Assembly: GCA_946478995.1 (NCBI GenBank)
Contig: CAMLDK010000018.1
Coordinates: 1 to 14,298 of the forward strand
Length of the DNA: 14,298 nt
Source of the DNA: an uncultured Candidatus Saccharibacteria bacterium
Lineage (GTDB): Bacteria; Patescibacteria; Saccharimonadia; Saccharimonadales; 2-12-FULL-41-12
Reading direction: 5' to 3'
The notes beneath the pieces are model-generated. The model ran no database searches. It was not told the DNA's origin and saw only the letters and a program-made list of their open reading frames with translations. Below, piece by piece: positions 7,174 through 13,055 of this stretch; position 1 is the stretch's first letter; every line of letters begins with the position of its first letter. The position numbers and the translations under genes are program-made.

Positions 7174-8154
7174 ATGTTTAAAAAGTACAAAAAAGTATTA
7201 GGCCTGCCGCTTGCACTGCTGTTTATCGCTATATTTGCCTGGTATGTGTCCAGTAACTGGGATTCATTTAAAGAAATTGATCTGGTAAATCCTTTTCTTT
7301 TGGTATTTGCTGTCGTTTTTATCTTGGTAAATATTTTCTGCCAGGGCATGCTGTTCGACCTTACTATAGAGCCCCATGGCATCAAGCTGTCCAAAAAAGA
7401 AATCTTTGGCCTCTCAGCTATCACCAGGTTCGGCAATTATATTTCTTCCGGATATCTTGGCACTACAGCCAGGGCGGTTTTCTTAAAAAAGAATTATAAA
7501 GTATCTTATACCAAATTTTCTTCAAGTTTTATCTTCAGCAACGTTCTGCAGCTCGCCTATTCAGGGTTAATCGCCCTGTTTATATATTTTTACCATGCCG
7601 GTTTTTTGTCTTTTGACTCAAAGCCCGTTCTGATAATTATATTCGCTGTTCTAATAATGCTTGGTTTGCTTTATATCCCTACGGCAAAGGTTTCATTATG
7701 GCTGAACCGCATGGGCGATAAAAAGAGGTTTTCAGTCCTTAAAAAGCTGGCTATAGCATCGTCTGAATATGCAAAAGTCCGCCGCCATCCAAAACTGCTT
7801 TCGCGCATGCTGGTCTGGATGATCCTTGCGATCTTATCGACTGCCGCAACACTATATTTCTTTTATTTATCCTTGGGATTCCATATACCCCTCTATGCCC
7901 TCTTGTTCATAGGTATCATGACCGGCTGGTCAATAATCTTTTCTATAACACCGGCAAATATAGGCGTGAATGAAGGCCTGATGGTCTTAGGCGCTCAGCT
8001 GATGGGCGTGTCCATTTCCGCGACTCTCGCCGTAGCCGTAATCAGGCGCATTACTACCTTTCTCGTAATTTTTGCCCTGTCGTCGTATTTTGCGCCTAAG
8101 CTTTTAAATACTTCCCTGTCAAAAATTCAAGGTGATAAAACGCTCTCAAGCTAA
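7174..8154 (+). CDS. UPF0104/COG0392 flippase-like integral membrane protein (MprF-type transmembrane domain)
   Basis: A polytopic membrane protein of the family that also forms the lipid-translocating half of lysylphosphatidylglycerol synthase MprF and AglD-type proteins. Hydrophobic helices are visible at about 10-26, 39-59, 120-141, 150-168, 212-233, 239-257 and 280-305. Family landmarks are ITRFGNYISSGYLGTTARAVFLKK-type residues (83-106, where the conserved Gly/Arg pattern lies) and a late NIGVNEGLM segment (262-270). The 326 residues fit the stand-alone family; there is no lysyltransferase domain. It begins two bases after the GT2 stop and has no clear Shine-Dalgarno, so translation is probably coupled. 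I infer that it moves the GT2's polyprenyl-linked sugar or a related lipid across the membrane; transport has not been shown for most stand-alone members. The stop overlaps the convergent GT4 stop by three to four bases. Confidence 0.85.
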   Translation: MFKKYKKVLGLPLALLFIAIFAWYVSSNWDSFKEIDLVNPFLLVFAVVFILVNIFCQGMLFDLTIEPHGIKLSKKEIFGLSAITRFGNYISSGYLGTTARAVFLKKNYKVSYTKFSSSFIFSNVLQLAYSGLIALFIYFYHAGFLSFDSKPVLIIIFAVLIMLGLLYIPTAKVSLWLNRMGDKKRFSVLKKLAIASSEYAKVRRHPKLLSRMLVWMILAILSTAATLYFFYLSLGFHIPLYALLFIGIMTGWSIIFSITPANIGVNEGLMVLGAQLMGVSISATLAVAVIRRITTFLVIFALSSYFAPKLLNTSLSKIQGDKTLSS

Positions 8155-8166
8155 ACCAGCTTTTTA
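8148..8166 (+). terminator. Weak candidate terminator hairpin at the flippase-like gene stop
   Basis: AAGCT (8148-8152) pairs with AGCTT (8158-8162) around a 5-base loop, followed by TTTAT. The stop codon TAA is at the loop edge. The stem has only five pairs, so this is tentative. Confidence 0.3.
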
Positions 8167-9293
8167 TAAACATTTAGCGTCTGCTTGCTGATATCGGTCC
8201 ATGACAGCTTCTTAGCCAGCTTAGCAGAATCGTTTTCAAGTTTTTTTTGCAATTTATTATCATTAAGTATTCCGGCCATCTTGAGGGCTAAATCTTCCGG
8301 ATCATTTGCCCTGCTTAAAGCTCGTGGGTCATTAACAAGTTCAGCAAGCCCTCCTACATCACTTACAACTATTGCCTTGCTAAAAGCCAAAGCCAGGCTA
8401 CCGGCACCGCTCTGCGAATCAAAGTCCTTGTAAGGAAATACCGCTATATCCGCGACCTTGAAATACTTCTCAATATCTTCCTCGGAGATAAACTCAAGAT
8501 CGGCTCTTAGATAAGATTTTATATTATGACGGTCTATTATTGACTGGTACTTTTCCCAGTCTTCCCAAGGCTTGCCGGCAATAACAAGTTTCACGTCAGG
8601 GATTTCTTTGCTGATTAACGCCAGGGACTCTAGTAATATATCGAGCCCTTTATATTCCCTGATGGTCCCAAAAAACAGAATGGTCTTAGCTTTGGCCGGA
8701 ATACCCAGTTCTTTGCGTGCCGCCAATGCTGTCATATCGCTGATTTCATCCGGCAAAATTATTCCATGAGGAACAACGCTTATCCTGTCAGCGGAGACAT
8801 TCTGAAGCTCGGAAAGTTTAATCTTATTGCTCCGGCTGTGGACTATAAAGTGATCTGCCAGCTTTAAGACACTTCTGTTCGCGAAGTCTTTTATAGCGCC
8901 TTGTTCGTGCGGTTTGACATTATGGATCGTAATAACTATTTTCTTTCTGCCTATATATCTGGCGATGCCAAGTACGGTTAGATAGACAGGCGCCAGCGCA
9001 TAGCTCCACCACTGGGCGTGGAGTACTTCTCCTTTGGCGGTTAATCCTGCATATATCCAGCCCAGAGGGTTGTACCAGGTTATAAACCTTCTTGTTCTTA
9101 CATTAGGTAAATTGATAGGTTTTAAACTGTCGTCTTTGGTGCCGCCGGGATATAAGAACTCCGGATATATATTTTTAAAACCTAGCGCTTCTATCTCGGT
9201 GCCGCCGTTTTTTGAAAAACCTCCCAGCAAGCCGGCAGTATATTTGCTAATCCCCTTTATTGGCGGCAAGCTGCTAAGTAACGTGGCTTTCAT
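8151..9293 (-). CDS. Glycosyltransferase family 4 (GT-B fold)
   Basis: A retaining GT-B glycosyltransferase that adds a sugar from a nucleotide donor to a lipid-linked or polymer acceptor at the cytoplasmic face. The N-terminal Rossmann half includes the ISKYTAGL segment (15-22) and ITIHNVKPHE (121-130). The C-terminal half has VVPHGI (173-178), FGTIREYKGLDILLE (208-222), VFPYKDFDSQSGAGSLALAF (285-304) and SDVGGLAELV (311-320). The first glutamate of the classical E-x7-E motif is replaced in the SQSGAG segment, as in some other GT4 subgroups. The length (380) is normal and no membrane helix is seen. The start ATG overlaps the upstream glycerophosphotransferase stop as ATGA, making it the third gene of a tagD-like operon. 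That suggests it glycosylates, or builds the linkage for, the glycerol-phosphate product. The donor and acceptor are not predictable. Confidence 0.88.
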   Translation of the reverse strand: MKATLLSSLPPIKGISKYTAGLLGGFSKNGGTEIEALGFKNIYPEFLYPGGTKDDSLKPINLPNVRTRRFITWYNPLGWIYAGLTAKGEVLHAQWWSYALAPVYLTVLGIARYIGRKKIVITIHNVKPHEQGAIKDFANRSVLKLADHFIVHSRSNKIKLSELQNVSADRISVVPHGIILPDEISDMTALAARKELGIPAKAKTILFFGTIREYKGLDILLESLALISKEIPDVKLVIAGKPWEDWEKYQSIIDRHNIKSYLRADLEFISEEDIEKYFKVADIAVFPYKDFDSQSGAGSLALAFSKAIVVSDVGGLAELVNDPRALSRANDPEDLALKMAGILNDNKLQKKLENDSAKLAKKLSWTDISKQTLNVYKKLV

Positions 9294-10474
9294 GCTCGCC
9301 TCAGGATCTCATTTAATCGCTTCTCATAGCGCTCGCTGGCTCTGCCGTCCAAGGTGTCTCCGTATGCAATACTCTCGGTAAGCCGGATCTTCTCAGAGTG
9401 TTCCTTCATAAATTTAGCTGGCTGTAATAAGTATTTTTCTATTGAAGCTATAAGCTCATCCGTGTTTTTTACTATTTCACCGAAACGATGTTCGTCTTCA
9501 AATGTAAGCCCATTCTTAAAAGGAACGGGGGCGTCCAAAAAAATAGCCGGTCTATGCAGCGGCAGGTAGTCAAAGGCTATCGAAGACCAGTCGCCTATAA
9601 ATAAATCGGTGATAGCAAGAAACTCCTCGGCCTGGGGATAGTCGTTGTGAGACATTATTCTTATATTTTCCATGGATCGCAGATTAGACTTGTTCTGAGC
9701 ATTAGTATTCAAATGCGCCCGGAAAACTATAAGGGCCTTATGTTTTTTAGCTGTTTCATTAAGACGCGACAAGAAACGTTCGGGCTTTTCGTTAAACGGT
9801 ATTATCTGTCTTTTAGGATCGCCTTGCTGCCAGGTCGGGGCGAGCAATATAATTTTTTGATATTTGTTTTCAATCCCATATTTCTCTCTGATTTTTTGCG
9901 TGTTGAAACTACCTTTTACCAAAGCGTCCGTCCTGGCATACCCGGTGACCTTTATTTTATTCTTATCAATGCCGTAGTCTTCTGAGTATATTCCTGCTAA
10001 GGCCTTGGACGACACCCATATTTCGCGGTAGCGTTTCAGTAGGGTCATTCTTTCCGGGAAAAATTTCTTAAACACTTGTATGCCGTGCCAGACATCAATA
10101 AATGGGATTTTCGTCAAATATAGATAATAAACCAGTGCGTGGGCTTTGCGGTCTGAGATAATCGCATCGGACCTGGCGATTTTAACTACATCCCTGAATT
10201 TTTGGAGGAATAAAACATTCACGTTCAGCTTCTCCCTTTTGAGCTGCTCATAATAATCCGGGTCCAATGTTGCGAAACCTAAGTCATACTCATCTTTTTC
10301 TTGGCAGTATTCGGCGAAGGCTTTAAGGTTTCCATTAAGCTTGTGTCCGTATAGCGTTATTACAGGTTTCTTATTCCTCCGGAAAAACGGACGCATTGCG
10401 ATTGACGCCAGTATGTAGGCGCCGCTTTTGGCATAGTACAGCCAATGCTTAGGGTCTTTTCTGTTGATCTTCAA
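9290..10474 (-). CDS. CDP-glycerol glycerophosphotransferase family protein (TagB/TagF-like), copy 2
   Basis: The second enzyme of this family in the window. It uses CDP-glycerol to add glycerol-phosphate to a membrane-linked acceptor. Motifs are VWHGIQ with His130, GYARTD (178-183), APTWQ (212-216), FRAHL with His254 and DWSSIAFDY (295-303). An N-terminal amphipathic or weakly hydrophobic segment (about 11-32) followed by RRNKK suggests membrane contact. It shares the family motifs and the C-terminal YGDxLDGxxxxRY tail with the copy at 5004-6161 but differs widely elsewhere, so it is not a recent duplicate. The start is TTG (10472-10474), two bases after the TagD stop; a weak AAAGG lies about ten bases upstream. 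It sits directly after the CDP-glycerol-forming enzyme in one operon. A TagB plus TagF division of labour between the two copies is an attractive but unproven reading. Confidence 0.92.
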   Translation of the reverse strand: MKINRKDPKHWLYYAKSGAYILASIAMRPFFRRNKKPVITLYGHKLNGNLKAFAEYCQEKDEYDLGFATLDPDYYEQLKREKLNVNVLFLQKFRDVVKIARSDAIISDRKAHALVYYLYLTKIPFIDVWHGIQVFKKFFPERMTLLKRYREIWVSSKALAGIYSEDYGIDKNKIKVTGYARTDALVKGSFNTQKIREKYGIENKYQKIILLAPTWQQGDPKRQIIPFNEKPERFLSRLNETAKKHKALIVFRAHLNTNAQNKSNLRSMENIRIMSHNDYPQAEEFLAITDLFIGDWSSIAFDYLPLHRPAIFLDAPVPFKNGLTFEDEHRFGEIVKNTDELIASIEKYLLQPAKFMKEHSEKIRLTESIAYGDTLDGRASERYEKRLNEILRRA

Positions 10475-10476
10475 TA

Positions 10477-10872
10477 TTAACGGCCTTTATTCTTATGCAT
10501 CGTCTTTATGTCGGTCGAAGAGATATCTGGTGTTCTTGGCAGATATACTACTTCGCATAGGCTGTCGAGCTCATCAAATTTTCCTTGCCAGTCATCTCCC
10601 ATGACAAGAATGTCGATATTGTGATTTTCTATATCGCTTTTCTTTTGCTCCCAGGTATCTTCGCGGATCACTTCATCCACGTATTTTATGGCTTCAAGTA
10701 TCGCTTTGCGCTTTTCGTAGCTGAAATGCGATTTTTTTCCTTTGATCTCATTGAATTCATCGGACGAAAGCGCAACTATCAGATAATCGCCTAATTCTCT
10801 GGCGCGCCGTAGAATCTCCATATGCCCGTAGTGAAATAAATCAAAGGTTCCGTATGTAATTACTCGTTTCAT
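10477..10872 (-). CDS. tagD: Glycerol-3-phosphate cytidylyltransferase (TagD/TarD-like)
   Basis: It forms CDP-glycerol from CTP and sn-glycerol-3-phosphate, the activated donor for poly(glycerol-phosphate) polymers. The 131-residue protein is almost the same length as Bacillus TagD (about 129) and very similar throughout: ITYGTFDLFHYGH at 5-17 with the HxGH nucleotide-binding motif (14-17), SSDEFN (36-41), YVDEVI (64-69), NIDILVMGDDWQGKFD (85-100) and RTPDISSTDIK (113-123), the CTP-binding RTxGISTT-like motif. It heads the operon with the second glycerophosphotransferase and the GT4. The ATG is clear but has no usable Shine-Dalgarno; TATACT at 10886-10891 would give a very short leader. FAD synthetase-like or ethanolamine-phosphate cytidylyltransferases share the fold, but the close TagD match makes them unlikely. 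Confidence 0.95.
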   Translation of the reverse strand: MKRVITYGTFDLFHYGHMEILRRARELGDYLIVALSSDEFNEIKGKKSHFSYEKRKAILEAIKYVDEVIREDTWEQKKSDIENHNIDILVMGDDWQGKFDELDSLCEVVYLPRTPDISSTDIKTMHKNKGR

Positions 10873-11009
10873 ATATTTTTATAAAAGTATATCACCTCTA
10901 ATCAGTCCTAAGCACAAGTCGGTTTTATAACTGGTCTGCGCAAAGACTATAAGTTATCATATAAGCTGAATTTAACTGATAAGCTAGGATTTTTCTGAAA
11001 CCGACAAAA
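10873..11009. promoter_or_regulatory. Divergent intergenic region with a TATACT box for tagD and several inverted repeats
   Basis: The largest gene-free gap. On the minus strand TATACT at 10886-10891 is a plausible -10 for tagD, giving a leader of about seven bases; an AGAGGTGAT sequence lies upstream of that box and so cannot serve as the ribosome site for that transcript. Near the plus-strand gene, GTCGGTTT (10918-10925) and AAACCGAC (10998-11005) form a perfect 8-bp inverted repeat. It encloses smaller pairs: GTCT/AGAC at 10934-10937 and 10943-10946, and TTATCA/TGATAA at 10954-10959 and 10977-10982. A TATAAG at 10960-10965 is a weak plus-strand -10. No RNA family was recognised. Confidence 0.35.
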
Positions 11010-12446
11010 ATGAGCAAGCGAACGGCGAAAACTAGAAGCATATTGGACACTACCTATTCTCGCATAAGCAAAATTGTTGCCTCCAAGGCTTTCCTGATTG
11101 CTTCTTTCGCCTGGTTTTTCCTGCAGGCGGCTTATATCGCTTTCTCTACCAGGTTCGCCCTGCCTCCGGATGAAAGATATCATTTTGACTTCATATCGCA
11201 CATCGCCTCACATAGCTGGTTGCCGTTCTTTGGCGAGCAAACTGATAATTTTGATCTCGGCGAGGCATCAAGGACGCCTTTTTTCATATATCATTATCTA
11301 TTTAGTGTCGTATTCCGCCTTTTCGCCGACTATGAATATGCTTATTTGATTTTGCGCTTCTTTAATATATTCATAGCTATCGGGTCTTTGATCCTGGTAG
11401 TAAAAATAGCCAATCTGCTTTCTATCAATAAGCTGGTTAGGAATCTAAGCATCTTTATGATGGCAAACACTCTGATGTTTGTTTTCTTGAGCGCTTCTAT
11501 AAATTATGACAATCTGTTCATCTTAGTCACTCTGCTGTCTGTCTATCTTTTGATCACCTTGCTTAAAAAGCCGGATCCCTTCAAGTTTTTACTTTTTATA
11601 TTTACCTTGGCCCTTGGGTTATTAATAAAGATATCATTCATTCCGATCGCTGTTGTAACAGTAGCAATATTGATCTTTACTCTTAAGGGCCGTTTCCTCG
11701 AGCTAACTTTGAATTTATTCGGGCAAATTCGAAAGTTAAGACCCATTTATCTTGCCGTTCTTGTGCCTACGCTGATCCTCTGCAGCTTGCTTGTGCAAAG
11801 ATATATCGTCAATTACATTGAATATAAAAAGTTCGAGCCGAAATGCACCCAGGTGCTGACCTTGCAGCAGTGCGAACAGAACGCTTTGTTCGTAAGGACC
11901 CAGATGATCAGAAACTCCGATCGGCCGGAAGCAACCAGATCTATATATGAGTTCAGTTTTGACTGGACACTTCTAATACAACAAAGGACTTATGGTATAT
12001 TCGCGCATCAAGCGGCTTCTCCGACTCCTTTGATTTTATTCGGTTCTCAGATCCTGCTGCTGCTTGCCGTTTTCGCCATCATTCGCAAATATGATTTCAA
12101 GGATAAGGCCATAGGGAAAATCCTGATTATCACAGGTTTTTATTGCCTGATACTTCTATACACCAACCACAAGAGTTATGTGGCCAGCGGCAATTTCGGT
12201 TTCGCGACACACGGCAGATACCTTTTTGGCTTACTGCCTCTGATGTACCTGATAGGCAATCATTATATATTCAAGCTCTTGAAATATAATTTTATGAAGA
12301 TCCTGTTTATCTTGGGCGTATTCATCGTTTTCATTACCGCCGGGCTGCCTTCATATATATATATGACAGATCCAAGCTGGCATGCTCCTGATGCCGTCAA
12401 CATCAACGCAGATCTTAAAAATTTCCTTACTGATATCCGCCAGTAA
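11010..12446 (+). CDS. Predicted GT-C-type membrane glycosyltransferase, DUF2142-like
   Basis: A 478-residue protein with about ten or more hydrophobic helices. After the first helix (about 27-47) an outward loop carries PPDERYHF (52-59), matching the acidic PPDExxHF signature of DUF2142-like proteins and the loop where GT-C enzymes hold catalytic acidic residues. ASINYDNL (162-169) and the late HGRYLFGLLPL (401-411) are further points of similarity. A loop at about 270-335 carries two cysteines (279, 288) that could form a disulfide outside the cell. Such enzymes use polyprenyl-phosphate sugars on the outer face of the membrane. The GT2 and flippase-like genes in the window could supply such a donor. 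The start ATG has no Shine-Dalgarno. It is divergent from tagD and is followed after 71 bp by genes for secreted proteins. The glycosyltransferase role is inferred from the fold pattern; the substrate is unknown. Confidence 0.7.
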   Translation: MSKRTAKTRSILDTTYSRISKIVASKAFLIASFAWFFLQAAYIAFSTRFALPPDERYHFDFISHIASHSWLPFFGEQTDNFDLGEASRTPFFIYHYLFSVVFRLFADYEYAYLILRFFNIFIAIGSLILVVKIANLLSINKLVRNLSIFMMANTLMFVFLSASINYDNLFILVTLLSVYLLITLLKKPDPFKFLLFIFTLALGLLIKISFIPIAVVTVAILIFTLKGRFLELTLNLFGQIRKLRPIYLAVLVPTLILCSLLVQRYIVNYIEYKKFEPKCTQVLTLQQCEQNALFVRTQMIRNSDRPEATRSIYEFSFDWTLLIQQRTYGIFAHQAASPTPLILFGSQILLLLAVFAIIRKYDFKDKAIGKILIITGFYCLILLYTNHKSYVASGNFGFATHGRYLFGLLPLMYLIGNHYIFKLLKYNFMKILFILGVFIVFITAGLPSYIYMTDPSWHAPDAVNINADLKNFLTDIRQ

Positions 12447-12517
12447 TCTCGTTTAGGACTTGAAAATATCCCAAAACTATGTTAAGCTACTAAATACTGT
12501 CTTAAAAAACAAAAAGT

Positions 12518-13051
12518 ATGAAAATCAAAAGTAAGAAAACTCTAGTCATAGCCTTAGCTGCAGGATTGATTTTAATTGCAGGCGGAGTTTACGCCTATTC
12601 CAGAAATTCAGATAATAGCGGCGAGCAGACAACCCCTGAACAAACCAGCGACGGCATAGATAATCCGCCTACAGCCGAAGAGCAGCAGTCCGGCGACAGC
12701 GCCAAAGAGAAATTTGAAGACAACAATAAGTTCCCGAATGACGACAGCAATAAAGTAAAATCCGTCAAACCGGATATAACATACGGCGAAGTTTACCAGG
12801 GCAACGTAGAAGTGAGCTCGCGTGTCCCCGGGATCTTTGAGAAATCCGGCAAGTGTACTCTGGATCTAAAGAAGTCAGAAAAGACCGTCAGCCAGAGTAA
12901 GACCGCCGTTCCGAACGTTTCGGAAATGAGCTGCGGCGTGATAAAAATCCCGACGACAAAGCTCTCTTCAGGTACTTGGTCTGCGACTATAACTTACAGT
13001 TCGGTTAAAGCAAAGGGCGTTTCAGATACATTGTCTATCAAGGTAAAATAA
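12518..13051 (+). CDS. Small membrane-anchored secreted protein with acidic linker and predicted beta domain (function unknown)
   Basis: I do not recognise this 177-residue protein. It has a basic N terminus (KIKSKK) and one hydrophobic helix at about 8-27, an uncleaved signal anchor or signal peptide. A low-complexity, Ser/Asp/Glu/Gln-rich linker follows (about 28-85). The C-terminal part (about 86-177) alternates hydrophobic and Ser/Thr residues like an immunoglobulin-like beta sandwich, ending in a WSATITY-type strand and TLSIKVK. Two cysteines (113 and 139) may form a disulfide. It is likely exposed on the cell surface. No Shine-Dalgarno precedes the ATG. The next gene starts four bases after its stop, so the two are probably co-transcribed and may work together. 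Confidence 0.8.
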   Translation: MKIKSKKTLVIALAAGLILIAGGVYAYSRNSDNSGEQTTPEQTSDGIDNPPTAEEQQSGDSAKEKFEDNNKFPNDDSNKVKSVKPDITYGEVYQGNVEVSSRVPGIFEKSGKCTLDLKKSEKTVSQSKTAVPNVSEMSCGVIKIPTTKLSSGTWSATITYSSVKAKGVSDTLSIKVK

Positions 13052-13055
13052 GCAT

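Noticed and set aside
7174..8154. MprF lysylphosphatidylglycerol synthase
   Set aside because: Only the transmembrane flippase-like part is present; there is no C-terminal aminoacyltransferase domain.
10918..11005. Possible tRNA: 8-bp terminal inverted repeat enclosing about 88 bases with internal stems
   Set aside because: No T-arm TTCRA loop, no D-loop GG pattern in the right place and no consistent 5-bp anticodon stem; it is kept only as a possible structured leader.
3022..12500. The 9-mer AAATACTGT occurs in two intergenic regions (3022-3030 and 12492-12500), suggesting a shared operator
   Set aside because: The second copy lacks the dyad partner TTACA, and a shared 9-mer in A+T-rich spacers may be chance; not enough for a regulon claim.
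12447..12517. TTGAAA (12460-12465) as a -35 for the small secreted-protein gene
   Set aside because: No acceptable -10 at 16-18 bp spacing (TAAGCT is poor), so no promoter is called; nothing else is evident in this gap.
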